From NCBI GenBank assembly GCA_947454715.1, contig CANGMZ010000001.1, positions 1 to 64,000 on the forward strand: DNA of 64,000 nucleotides. The letters are read 5' to 3'. Below the pieces are notes generated by a model. That model was not told the DNA's origin. It saw only the letters and a list, made by a program, of their open reading frames with translations, and searched no databases. Made by a program: the position numbers and the translations under genes. Positions 8,553-17,181 of this stretch are shown here, piece after piece. The stretch is from Chitinophagaceae bacterium (lineage in GTDB: Bacteria > Bacteroidota > Bacteroidia > Chitinophagales > Chitinophagaceae). Position 1 is the stretch's first letter, and the number at the start of each line of letters is the position of its first letter.

Positions 8553-9551
8553 TTATGCCAGATCTATCTCTGTATTGTCACCAATATTTAGGCTTTGGCT
8601 CAGACCGCGCACAAACGCATCGCTACCTATAATGCTTGAGTTAAGTACTACATGCTGTAACTCTGCATAAGAACCAATAATAGAGTCTTTCACAATTGAG
8701 GATTCTATTTTTGTATTCTCCCCAATAGTGACATTAGGGCCAATAATAGAATTCTTGATATTGCAGCCTTCTGCAATATTCACCGGGTGAATAATTACAG
8801 TGTTGTTAAATACTGCAGTATTCTTATTGCCCTGAGCATCTTCCATCTGCTTGAGCAAAATAGCATTGGTTGATAGCAAGGTCTCTTTCTGACCACAATC
8901 AAACCAGTTGTTTACTCTGAATGCATGCAAGGCTATGCCGTCTTCAACCATGTGCTGTAATGCACTGGTGAGGTGGTATTCGCCATTTTCATCGGCAGTG
9001 TTGTTGAGGTGCTTGTTAAGTGCCGCAAACATGCTGCTGGTCTCCTTTATGTAGTAGATGCCCACCATTGCCATGTTAGACTTTGGTATCAATGGCTTTT
9101 CTACCATACGGACCACATTGTCTTTATTGTCCAGTTCGGCAACACCAAAGCGACGGGGATCATCGACCTTGCGAACCCCTATTTGAGATACACCGCTACT
9201 CAACACTTCTTTTACGTTGTAGTCGCAAACAGTATCACCCAGCACTATCATTACCTCATCGTCACCCACAGCATCTTTGGTCAGCCAAATAGCATGACCT
9301 GTGCCTCTGCGGTCGTTTTGAGTAACAAATGTATGTTTTAGATGAGGGTATCTTTTGTCTATATATCGTTGTATTTTCTCACCCAGATAGCCAATCACAA
9401 ATACGAATTCGGTAACCCCGGCATCTATAAGCTGATCTACTATTACCCCAAGAATTGTTTTACCCGCAATAGGGATAAGTGCTTTGGGTTGGGTGTACGT
9501 TAATGGGCGCAGTTTGGTACCGGCTCCCGCAACAGGAATAATTGCTTTCAC
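8553..9551 (-). CDS. Sugar-1-phosphate nucleotidylyltransferase with left-handed beta-helix tail
   Basis: A 332-residue enzyme of the NTP_transferase family. The N-terminus MKAIIPVAGAGTKLRPLT is the nucleotide-binding signature and QPKALIPIAGK follows. LGDTVCDYN supplies a metal-binding Asp. Residues from about 240 onward carry hexapeptide repeats (such as IIGPNVTIGENTKIESSIV). This layout matches long-form glucose-1-phosphate thymidylyl/uridylyltransferases and GlmU-like proteins; the exact sugar and nucleotide cannot be told. The start codon is GTG at 9551; it is preferred because the conserved N-terminus begins there and no ATG is nearby. It probably feeds envelope polysaccharide synthesis. 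Confidence 0.85.
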   Translation of the reverse strand: MKAIIPVAGAGTKLRPLTYTQPKALIPIAGKTILGVIVDQLIDAGVTEFVFVIGYLGEKIQRYIDKRYPHLKHTFVTQNDRRGTGHAIWLTKDAVGDDEVMIVLGDTVCDYNVKEVLSSGVSQIGVRKVDDPRRFGVAELDNKDNVVRMVEKPLIPKSNMAMVGIYYIKETSSMFAALNKHLNNTADENGEYHLTSALQHMVEDGIALHAFRVNNWFDCGQKETLLSTNAILLKQMEDAQGNKNTAVFNNTVIIHPVNIAEGCNIKNSIIGPNVTIGENTKIESSIVKDSIIGSYAELQHVVLNSSIIGSDAFVRGLSQSLNIGDNTEIDLA

Positions 9552-9671
9552 AAAACTAAATTAAGCTGTGAAATTACGATTTAATATGATAATGACCCCG
9601 ATTGAAATTGTAAATTGTGAAAGACAAATATGCATGTAGAGCTACATCTTAATCATGTCATATTTGTAAGT

Positions 9672-10097
9672 TTACTTGGTTATATTACCTTCAACCATAG
9701 CTCCAAACACATCGTCGTAGGCTTCCCAAAGTTCTATTTTGGTGCCTTCAGGGTCTACTATGTGCGCAAACTTGCCATATTCGTATTCTTGTAGCGCTCC
9801 TATTTGTTCTATTCCCTCTTTTTTGAGTTCCTCAAGCAGCCATACAAGGTTTGCTACTCTTAGGTTAATCATTACCTCCTTGTTACTGGGTGCAAAATGG
9901 GTAGTGTCTTTAGCAAATGTACTCCAGACGGAGTAGGTTTTCTTATTTGGTTCATCTGTGCTGCGGCTCTCGAAAGAGGTGCCGTACTGGTCTATATTAA
10001 AACCAAGATGCTGTGCATACCAGTTACGGATACTTTCGGGGTCATCGCATTTTATGAAGATGCCCCCAAGCCCTATTACTCTTTTAGGTGTATTCAT
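9672..10097 (-). CDS. VOC (glyoxalase/bleomycin resistance) family protein
   Basis: A 141-residue single-module vicinal-oxygen-chelate protein. GLGGIFIKCDDPESIRNWYAQHLGF is the first beta-alpha-beta unit (typical spacing of the domain start) and YGKFAHIVDPEGTKIELWEAYDD is the C-terminal metal-site strand with the Glu ligand in IELWE. The fold is clear but members include glyoxalases, dioxygenases and resistance proteins, so no substrate is assigned. It is followed by a terminator-like region and lies downstream of the small secreted protein gene on the same strand. Confidence 0.85.
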   Translation of the reverse strand: MNTPKRVIGLGGIFIKCDDPESIRNWYAQHLGFNIDQYGTSFESRSTDEPNKKTYSVWSTFAKDTTHFAPSNKEVMINLRVANLVWLLEELKKEGIEQIGALQEYEYGKFAHIVDPEGTKIELWEAYDDVFGAMVEGNITK

Positions 10098-10121
10098 TTA
10101 TATATGTTATAAATATAACTA

Positions 10122-10145
10122 CAAAAGCCCCGAATGTTTCGGGGC
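10122..10145 (-). terminator. Terminator after the small secreted protein gene
   Basis: An 8-bp stem (10127-10134 with 10138-10145) with a 3-nt loop is followed on the minus strand by TTTT. It lies between the leftward gene at 10177 and the VOC gene start. Confidence 0.8.
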
Positions 10146-10176
10146 ACTTGTAATTATATCAATTGCTGGTTAATGC

Positions 10177-10554
10177 TTAGAATGTAGCAGCGAACGCTAA
10201 CAGCTTCGTGTGTATTGGAGCACGGTTGGTTGCAAGGTCTGTTTTCATTGCCCAAATTTGCTGGTACAAAGCATATTGGTTCTGCATAACAGTAGTATAA
10301 GACGATGCTACAGCCGGAGTTGCCGCACTTGCGATGTTTGATTTGGTAGTACCCAACTCTGTCATCATCATTGTGTGTATTTCATTCCAGGTAGTCTGAG
10401 CCATTGTCATATTGCCTGCAGCCAAGTAAGTATCCATCAAGTTAACTTTTGCTGTAAAGTCAGTAACGGTTACAACTGCCTGAGCATTAGCCTTCTGGAA
10501 AGGAACAGCACAAGTAGCGGTGAGCAGACAGCATGCAAATAGTATACGTTTCAT
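10177..10554 (-). CDS. Small secreted protein of unknown function
   Basis: A 125-residue protein beginning with a clear signal peptide (MKRILFACCLLTATCAVPF, likely cleavage after NAQA). The mature part is Ala/Thr/Met rich and predicted alpha-helical, with no cysteine after cleavage and no family I recognise. It is preceded by the UbiD gene on the same strand (46-nt gap) and has its own terminator downstream. It could be a small periplasmic helical protein; no function is claimed. Confidence 0.7.
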   Translation of the reverse strand: MKRILFACCLLTATCAVPFQKANAQAVVTVTDFTAKVNLMDTYLAAGNMTMAQTTWNEIHTMMMTELGTTKSNIASAATPAVASSYTTVMQNQYALYQQIWAMKTDLATNRAPIHTKLLAFAATF

Positions 10555-10600
10555 TGCTTTATTTTTTTAAATGTTATACAATTATACGAATAAAAAATGA

Positions 10601-12511
10601 TTATTCATTATCTAAGACAGCTGCACCCCCCCTATATAGTTGGGTAGAATACCGTAAAGATGGAGAAATAATTATTTTTCCTAAGCCAAGCTCAGGCCAT
10701 TTTGTATCTACGGCAGTTATTGTTGCCGGGTCTGCGGCAATGATATTGGGCCATGGGCGGTCGAAATTGTCGAATTTCTTGGTCTTTCGTGTGCCATCCA
10801 GCCCCAGTATGTTTCTATTTTTGCCTGCAAAGAAATTATCGCGTCGTGGATCCAGATTGTTACAGAAACGCCACAGTACATCAGCAATATCATCAGCATT
10901 CACAGTATGCTCTACATATAATATCATTTTAATGCCCTCTATTTCAGGCATTGCACACAATGCATCATGTACTTCTTTTACGTGCCCGGGTCTGTTTTTA
11001 TTCACAGCTACAAACAAAACCGGAAGGTCGAGCGTACGGGCAAGGTTTTCATTGATACTGGTTATCTCAGGCAGTGCGGCCATTATCTTTGCTCTCGAAA
11101 ACGCAGCATTGAGTTTGTATGGCAACAACGGCTCGGTGGTTTCTTCGTCCCATTTGCGGGTGCCATCAATACACATTTTGCCGCCAAAACCTAGTTTAGA
11201 GCAACTGTGATCAAGTACATCCATTGGTCCCTGGCTGAAATAAACATCAGTAACAGGGTTAATATTGTTGAATACGTACTGCGCAAGTTGCTTGTAATCA
11301 TCAATTTTTACATTGCCATCTGCCAATACCAGAATTTTATTGAACATCATTTGTCCGGCACCCCACATTGCATTCATCACCTTCTGCCCCTGTCCGGCAT
11401 ACTCTTTATTGATAGTAGCAATTACCAAATTATGAAATACTCCTTCCACAGGCATGTGCATATCGGTAATCTCAGGTACCATGGTCATCTTTATTGGTGC
11501 TAAGAATATGCGTTCAGTAGCCTTGCCTATCCATGCATCTTCCTGAGGTGGGATACCCACAATTGTAGCCGGATATACCGCATCCTTACGGTGTGTTATG
11601 GCTGTAACATGAAAACGAGGATACCAGTCAGGCAATGAATAATAACCTGTATGATCTCCGAAAGGCCCTTCCCATATCAATTCCTCATCTGTATCTACAT
11701 ATCCTTCAATGATGAAGTCAGCATCAGCCGGCACTTCAATATCCGGCTGTGTAATACAACGCACCAATTCTACCTTCTTTTTACGAAGGAAACCAGCCAG
11801 CATATATTCATCTACGTTTTCAGGAAGCGGAGCCGTTGCGGCATAAGTATATACGGGGTCGCCACCTAGTGCAACTGCCACCGGCATACGTTTGCCCAAT
11901 TTCTTATATTCGTTGTAGTGACGGGCAGATACCTTGTGCTTGTGCCAGTGCATGCCGGTCATATCTTTTTCAAAGACCTGCATACGGTACATGCCTATGT
12001 TGCGGATGCCATTGTTGGGATCCTTGGTATGTATGGCAGGTAGTGTTATGAATGGTCCGCCATCTTCCGGCCAACACTTTAAGATAGGTATTTTGCTGAG
12101 GTCGGGTTTGTCCATCATCACTTCCTGACAAGCGCCGCGACCTTTCACGACTTTTGGCATCCATGAGGCAAACTTGCTTAATTGTGGCAACATAGCCAGT
12201 TTTTCTAAGATGCCGTTCTTTGGAGTAGAAAGCGATTTAAAAAGGTCCTCAATTTCGTGCATAGAATCGTCAAGGTGATTAACACCCAAGGCGATACACA
12301 TGCGTCTGTCGCTACCCATACTGTTAATCAGTAAAGGGAAATCGGTACCGGTATTTTCAAATAATAATGCTTTATTTCTATCGGGGGTTTTAGAAATGCG
12401 GTCTGTTATTTCCGCAATTTCCAATTCGGGGTTTACATAAGTTTTTATTCTTACCAGTTCCCCTGCCTGCTCTAATTTGTCTATGAATGCTCTCAGTGAT
12501 TTGTAAGCCAT
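10601..12511 (-). CDS. ubiD: UbiD family decarboxylase
   Basis: A 636-residue member of the UbiD (prenylated-FMN-dependent) decarboxylase family, in the long form seen in menaquinone-using bacteria. Conserved stretches include the N-terminus YKSLRAFIDKLEQAGELVRI, GMYRMQVFEKDMTGMHWHKH, WEGPFGDHTGYYS and ATIVGIPPQEDAWIGKATER. The likely role is decarboxylation of an aromatic or prenylated intermediate in quinone synthesis; the cofactor maturase UbiX is not in view. The C-terminal coding end contains a run of seven G (10626-10632 on the plus strand as C). A TAacTTTG box ends 4 nt before the ATG, predicting a leaderless message. Confidence 0.9.
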   Translation of the reverse strand: MAYKSLRAFIDKLEQAGELVRIKTYVNPELEIAEITDRISKTPDRNKALLFENTGTDFPLLINSMGSDRRMCIALGVNHLDDSMHEIEDLFKSLSTPKNGILEKLAMLPQLSKFASWMPKVVKGRGACQEVMMDKPDLSKIPILKCWPEDGGPFITLPAIHTKDPNNGIRNIGMYRMQVFEKDMTGMHWHKHKVSARHYNEYKKLGKRMPVAVALGGDPVYTYAATAPLPENVDEYMLAGFLRKKKVELVRCITQPDIEVPADADFIIEGYVDTDEELIWEGPFGDHTGYYSLPDWYPRFHVTAITHRKDAVYPATIVGIPPQEDAWIGKATERIFLAPIKMTMVPEITDMHMPVEGVFHNLVIATINKEYAGQGQKVMNAMWGAGQMMFNKILVLADGNVKIDDYKQLAQYVFNNINPVTDVYFSQGPMDVLDHSCSKLGFGGKMCIDGTRKWDEETTEPLLPYKLNAAFSRAKIMAALPEITSINENLARTLDLPVLFVAVNKNRPGHVKEVHDALCAMPEIEGIKMILYVEHTVNADDIADVLWRFCNNLDPRRDNFFAGKNRNILGLDGTRKTKKFDNFDRPWPNIIAADPATITAVDTKWPELGLGKIIISPSLRYSTQLYRGGAAVLDNE

Positions 12512-12515
12512 GGCA

Positions 12516-12523
12516 CAAAGTTA
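12516..12523 (-). promoter_or_regulatory. Bacteroidota -7 element touching ubiD start
   Basis: The minus-strand sequence TAACTTTG matches TAnnTTTG and ends 4 nt before the ubiD ATG. Confidence 0.5.
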
Positions 12524-12608
12524 ATAACATAAACACAGAGGTATGTGTTACAGCTTATTATACTTTACTGACTTGCTATTAAGAAAAGCTATAAAGGAAT
12601 GCCGCCAA

Positions 12609-12641
12609 ACAAAAACATCCCGAAACTTTCGCTTCGGGATG
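12609..12641 (-). terminator. Terminator after the MoxR gene
   Basis: A 9-bp stem (12616-12624 with 12633-12641) is followed on the minus strand by GTTTTTG. It lies 22 nt beyond the MoxR stop codon. The rest of the gap between 12512 and 12662 shows nothing coding. Confidence 0.85.
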
Positions 12642-12662
12642 CAGTTATCAATTTGTTTATTA

Positions 12663-13667
12663 TCAAGGTACTTCTACCACATTGAGAATTTCGTTGAGAA
12701 TCATTTCGCTGGTGATATTCTCTGCTTCAGCCTCATACGTAAGGCCAATACGGTGGCGCATTACATCATGGCAAATTGCCCGCACATCTTCAGGTATCAC
12801 ATATCCTCTGCGTTTTATGAAGGCATAAGCTTTTGCTGCCAATGCTAGATTAATGCTGGCGCGCGGAGAACCACCATAGTTGATATATGGCTTCAGTTTA
12901 CCCAGTTTATACTCTTCAGGAAAACGGGTAGCAAATACTATGTCCAATATATATTGTTCAATTTTTTCATCCATATATACTTCACGCACCAGTTTGCGGG
13001 CTTTCAGTATATCGTTGGTAGTTACAACCGGGTTTATTTTTGGCATACCACCCGGGTTAATATTAGACCTGATAATCAGTCTTTCTTCTTCCTTCTTTGG
13101 GTAAGTGATGACTATTTTCAGCATAAATCTGTCTACCTGTGCTTCAGGAAGTTCATAAGTTCCTTCCTGTTCTATAGGGTTTTGAGTAGCCAATACCAAG
13201 AACGGTTCTTCAAGTGGGTAGGTATGGTCGCTAATGGTCACCTGGCGCTCCTGCATGGCTTCGAGCAATGCGCTCTGTACCTTGGCAGGGGCACGGTTTA
13301 TTTCATCGGCAAGAATAAAATTGGCGAAAATAGGTCCTTTGCGCACCGCAAATTTATGCTCCTGCGGATTATAGACCATTGTGCCCAGCACATCTGCAGG
13401 AAGCAAATCGGGTGTAAACTGTATACGGGCAAACTGTGCCTGAATAGCAGATGCCAATGATTTGATTGCGAGCGTTTTCGCTAGTCCGGGTACGCCTTCA
13501 AGCAATACATGACCATTAGCGAGTAAGCCTATCATCAGGCGCTCCACCATTACTTTCTGACCTACCACGGCCTTGTTAAGTTCCATATTCAGCAAGTCAA
13601 TAAATGCGCTTTGCTGATGTATGCGTTCATTTAACTCTCTGATGTCTACTGAAGATGATGTATCCAT
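12663..13667 (-). CDS. MoxR family AAA+ ATPase
   Basis: A 334-residue cytoplasmic AAA+ ATPase. Walker A is GVPGLAKT, Walker B is ILADEINRAP, and the sensor region is LVLATQNPIEQEGTYELPEAQVDRFM; the C-terminal lid has GGSPRASINLALAAKAYAF. MoxR ATPases act as chaperones that help assemble or activate protein complexes, usually with DUF58 and VWA-domain partners encoded alongside. Those partners are not adjacent here, since the next genes are the ubiD group and an unrelated small gene. A TAttTTTG box lies about 22 nt upstream of the ATG. Confidence 0.93.
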   Translation of the reverse strand: MDTSSSVDIRELNERIHQQSAFIDLLNMELNKAVVGQKVMVERLMIGLLANGHVLLEGVPGLAKTLAIKSLASAIQAQFARIQFTPDLLPADVLGTMVYNPQEHKFAVRKGPIFANFILADEINRAPAKVQSALLEAMQERQVTISDHTYPLEEPFLVLATQNPIEQEGTYELPEAQVDRFMLKIVITYPKKEEERLIIRSNINPGGMPKINPVVTTNDILKARKLVREVYMDEKIEQYILDIVFATRFPEEYKLGKLKPYINYGGSPRASINLALAAKAYAFIKRRGYVIPEDVRAICHDVMRHRIGLTYEAEAENITSEMILNEILNVVEVP

Positions 13668-13689
13668 AGTATTTTCAAAATTCTGAAAC

Positions 13690-13697
13690 CAAAAATA
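13690..13697 (-). promoter_or_regulatory. Bacteroidota -7 element for the MoxR gene
   Basis: The minus-strand sequence TATTTTTG matches TAnnTTTG, 22 nt before the MoxR start codon. Confidence 0.45.
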
Positions 13698-13871
13698 GAA
13701 AAGGTGATTTTCTTTAAAAACAGCTGTACTGGATTTTAACTTTTTTTAAAAATCATATACTGCCGGTCTCCCCGGCAATAATAGGGTATTAAACAGTAAA
13801 TTTGCCATTTACCGGTTATATATCTTATCACAGATATAAAGATGTGCCGGTGTTAACATAAAATAAGATCA

Positions 13872-14213
13872 ATGGAAAGTTTTGATATACGGTGGGTAAA
13901 TACACAAATGATGCTCAGAGAACGCTTCGGTAAGCTGCCCGATATGGAGAGCATACTGTTTCTGATAGGGCTCAACGAACTGAATGCACCTTTGGAAACA
14001 AAATTCAGCAAGGAGCAGAAACAAGACCTTATGCATATTGCGGTGTGTACTTTATTGGCTCAGGTGGGGTATTACGAACCCGCAGGAAGAGATGAAGAAG
14101 GGTGGCCACATTTCCATGAGTTGCAGCGGCCTGATATCGGCGATTTACCGCAGCAGGAGATAGTGCTCAAGGAATGTATAATGATGTATTTCGATAAAGA
14201 GAAACTTGTATAA
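13872..14213 (+). CDS. Conserved hypothetical protein, 113 aa
   Basis: A small soluble, acidic, mostly helical protein (MESFDIRWVNTQMML) with a conserved-looking middle (MHIAVCTLLAQVGYY) and a Trp-Pro-His motif (GWPHFHEL). It has no signal peptide or membrane segment. I do not recognise the family. It has normal codon use, is transcribed away from the MoxR gene, and its stop codon is immediately followed by a strong terminator, which supports it being a real single-gene unit. Confidence 0.75.
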   Translation: MESFDIRWVNTQMMLRERFGKLPDMESILFLIGLNELNAPLETKFSKEQKQDLMHIAVCTLLAQVGYYEPAGRDEEGWPHFHELQRPDIGDLPQQEIVLKECIMMYFDKEKLV

Positions 14214-14251
14214 ACAGAAACCCCGGAGTTGATGCTCCGGGGTTTCTGTTT
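14212..14251. terminator. Bidirectional terminator
   Basis: A perfect 17-bp stem (14212-14228 with 14235-14251) with a 6-nt loop has A/T-rich outer arms. It sits between two convergent genes and overlaps the last base of the 113-aa gene's stop codon. Confidence 0.92.
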
Positions 14252-14272
14252 AGTATTATTTCTGATAAACTT

Positions 14273-16963
14273 TTATCTGATTAGTGTTACTTCACCTTTA
14301 TACATTTTCTGGTTACCATCTGGTTTGGCAACAATAATCTGGTAGTAATACACACCCATATCTTGTTTTACGCCATTGTAAGTGCCGTCCCATCCTTTTT
14401 TGCCATCATTGGTGTTGTTGTTTTCAAACACTTTTTCTCCCCAACGATTAAATACTTCAAACAGAACTATCTTTTGGTATCTCAGGTTCAGTATTCTGAA
14501 TACATCATTAAGCCCGTCGCCGTTTGGAGTGAAGGCAGTAGGTATAACTTCTGAAGATCCATTATTGACCAATATAGTTACACTTGCTGAGTCACGGCAA
14601 CCCCACTGGTTCATAGCATAAGCTACAAAGGTGGTAGAGTCGGTAAGTGTTGCTATCGGGTTGTTGATGTTTGAATTGTCAAGTGAACCGTTACTTGGTG
14701 TCCACCAGAAAATCAGCGGATAAGGAGTAAGGTTAATAGCATCGAGCTGCACCTGATCTCCGTAATTGACCATCGTATTGGCCGGAGTAACAGTAATATT
14801 AGCCGGTGGTCTTGGAGATAATGTTACGTGATCGGTGCTAACACAGCCTAGTGGCGAAGTTATAGTTATGTTATACAAGAAATCACCTACGATCGGAGAA
14901 CTGAATGTAGGGGTAAGGGTTGTAGCATTTGCCAAATATGTAGTTGGTGTCCAAACTAATGTATAGCTGGAACCCGGATTTGTAGCAACAACATCCAACA
15001 AAATAGAATCGCCGATGCAGAATGCGGTGTCGCCTGTGCGTATATCCACATTGGGTGCTTCAATTGTAAAGTTCACCGTGTGTATCATGTCAGGGCAGCC
15101 CGGATAGCTACCTGTAACAGTTAATACGGTTGAAGACGTAATTGTTGCTATAGGGTTAATGATATTCGGGTTGTTGACATAAACAGCCGGTGTCCAATGA
15201 TAGCTGAATTCAGTATCTCCGCTGGCGCGTATTGGAACAATGCCACTAAAGCACATGGTGCTATCCGGATTAAATAAGCTAAAATCATTCGGTAATACAT
15301 GCAACAGGAATGAATCTACTGCGAAGCAATGAGATGATGTTTCTGTGTCTGACACATAGTACATAACATCTCCGGCAACGACGGGTGTTACAATTGGGTC
15401 ATTGGTGGTTGCGCCTGCCAAATAGGTAGCAGGGGACCAAACAGGCTGGTAAGTACCCGGTGATGTAGCATTAACTGTAAGATGCAGCGGTAGTGCAACG
15501 CCAACACAAGTGTTTTTTATCGGTGCGCCTATATCCAGAGAAAACGGATGTACTACTGTAATAATAATGCTATCGGTGGTTGCAGGGCATCCTGTGCCCG
15601 GTAAAACAGCAGAAACCACATAGGTAGTTGTAGCGACAGGTGTAGCCGTTGGAGATACCAATGTGCTGCTATTCAGCGTGCCTGATGGCGCCCAGCTATA
15701 TGACAATGTAGGGTCTCCTGTAGTATTGATAAATACATGCTGACCTTGGCATATTGTGGTATCAGGCGTAATGATATGCACATAGAAACCATCATAAATA
15801 TTCAATATCGCACTATCTATGATGGTTGGTGTACCACCGCAAGAATATGGAGAGAGGATAAATAATTTTACTGTCTTTGGTCCACCTGCAGGAGTGATTA
15901 CTAAAGGGTGTATAAACAGGGTATCTGCTGTGCCCCCTGCCAATATTGTGACACTATCTGCAATGGTGGTGTAGTCTGTTCCGTTTACAGCAGTGCCTCC
16001 TATCACATAGTGTATTACTGTGTTAGTAGTTACAGGGGCAGATGTGTGGAATACGAACTGACCCGGTAAACAGCCTCTGATACAATATTGACCACCTGTA
16101 GCGGTGTCAGTTGAATTTATACCATGAGAGTTAATAGAGAAACCTGTTGATGAAAGACTGCCCGCTTCAATGAATACGCCTGAGTCTAAAACATGGTCAG
16201 TGCCATCTGCAATGCCAATTTTGAGGTGATAAGTATCGCAAGGAACTACATGTGCTACTGCTTGAAGCGTAGTCGTAAGCCCGTCATAAGTAATGGTGGC
16301 ACCCGCACTATTGTTTACATAATAAGTGCAAAATGGAGACCCCGGGCCAATTGCCGTGCAGGTAGATAAAGAACCACCACCTGTTGGGCCACAATTCACG
16401 CTATTGATACAAACCGGAACAGTTGTGCCTGGTACGAGCGCAATATTTGTAGGCGCGCCATAGCCTGGACCGGAAATAAAGAATCCGAATACATCGTTAA
16501 ATGATGAGCATGTATAACTGGTATACTCTTCAGAGCCAAAAACGTAGTTGAATTTTACTGTATCGCCCGCCGGACGAAAATCGAACTCCAGAATACAAGC
16601 GTCAAAAGTTGGTTGACCGGCAAGTGCGGTAAGCTGTGCATCGCCGGGAGCGGAGTTAGATGTAGATGCAAAACCCGATGCCGGACCACCTGCACCGATG
16701 TTCAAGCCCGCAGTTTGTGCTCTGCCCGATGTAAGTACAATGCCGGTATCAAAACTGAGTGACGATGGACCAACAAAAGTACCATTAGCCACTGCGGGGC
16801 AGGTTAGCGTAGGTGCAATAATGACAACACCCGAACCCACTAGCTTGTTGGCAAGCACTGCTGCCGTAACCGAGGGAGTAATAACTATCTGAGCTGATGA
16901 AGATGCGATATTAAAAACAAAAGCAGAGACTAGGATTGCGAAAAAATGTAAAATTCTCTTCAT
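14273..16963 (-). CDS. Secreted choice-of-anchor-L protein with T9SS type B sorting domain
   Basis: An 896-residue exported protein. After a signal peptide (about residues 1-25) comes a choice-of-anchor-L domain (about 30-260) with FRPAGDTVKFNYVFGSEEY and NDVFGFFISGPG. A Calx-beta-like segment follows (VIHYVIGGTAVNGTDYT), then several Ig/PKD-like modules rich in Thr, Ser and Pro. From about residue 803 there is the gliding-motility-associated C-terminal domain (VIPTAFTPNGDGLNDVFRI and FNRWGEKVF), the signal for type IX secretion type B cargo. It likely ends up on the cell surface as a structural or adhesive protein. It is the longer paralogue of the adjacent gene and has its own terminator at 14212-14251. 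Confidence 0.9.
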   Translation of the reverse strand: MKRILHFFAILVSAFVFNIASSSAQIVITPSVTAAVLANKLVGSGVVIIAPTLTCPAVANGTFVGPSSLSFDTGIVLTSGRAQTAGLNIGAGGPASGFASTSNSAPGDAQLTALAGQPTFDACILEFDFRPAGDTVKFNYVFGSEEYTSYTCSSFNDVFGFFISGPGYGAPTNIALVPGTTVPVCINSVNCGPTGGGSLSTCTAIGPGSPFCTYYVNNSAGATITYDGLTTTLQAVAHVVPCDTYHLKIGIADGTDHVLDSGVFIEAGSLSSTGFSINSHGINSTDTATGGQYCIRGCLPGQFVFHTSAPVTTNTVIHYVIGGTAVNGTDYTTIADSVTILAGGTADTLFIHPLVITPAGGPKTVKLFILSPYSCGGTPTIIDSAILNIYDGFYVHIITPDTTICQGQHVFINTTGDPTLSYSWAPSGTLNSSTLVSPTATPVATTTYVVSAVLPGTGCPATTDSIIITVVHPFSLDIGAPIKNTCVGVALPLHLTVNATSPGTYQPVWSPATYLAGATTNDPIVTPVVAGDVMYYVSDTETSSHCFAVDSFLLHVLPNDFSLFNPDSTMCFSGIVPIRASGDTEFSYHWTPAVYVNNPNIINPIATITSSTVLTVTGSYPGCPDMIHTVNFTIEAPNVDIRTGDTAFCIGDSILLDVVATNPGSSYTLVWTPTTYLANATTLTPTFSSPIVGDFLYNITITSPLGCVSTDHVTLSPRPPANITVTPANTMVNYGDQVQLDAINLTPYPLIFWWTPSNGSLDNSNINNPIATLTDSTTFVAYAMNQWGCRDSASVTILVNNGSSEVIPTAFTPNGDGLNDVFRILNLRYQKIVLFEVFNRWGEKVFENNNTNDGKKGWDGTYNGVKQDMGVYYYQIIVAKPDGNQKMYKGEVTLIR

Positions 16964-17132
16964 GGTGAACTGAAAATTAACGTTGTATAAACAATAGACG
17001 GGTCTATTAAGCAGAAAGATAGTAACAAATCTCTAAAACGGTTAATTTATCAAGATATTTTTTGATAATATTTCATTTTAATCGATAAATACCTGAAAAT
17101 AGCTGAAAAGGTAATTTTTTGGTGAAAGCACG

Positions 17133-17163
17133 AAAAAGCCGGAACATCAAGCTCCGGCTTTTT
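17133..17163 (-). terminator. Terminator after the second anchor-L gene
   Basis: An 11-bp stem (17133-17143 with 17153-17163) with a 9-nt loop is T-rich on the minus-strand exit side. The remainder of the 16964-17181 gap carries nothing recognisable. Confidence 0.88.
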
Positions 17164-17181
17164 ATAATAAATTGTAATTGT

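Noticed and set aside
10533-11210. Open frame of 225 codons on the plus strand
   Set aside because: Antisense to the well-supported ubiD gene; no domain and unlikely composition.
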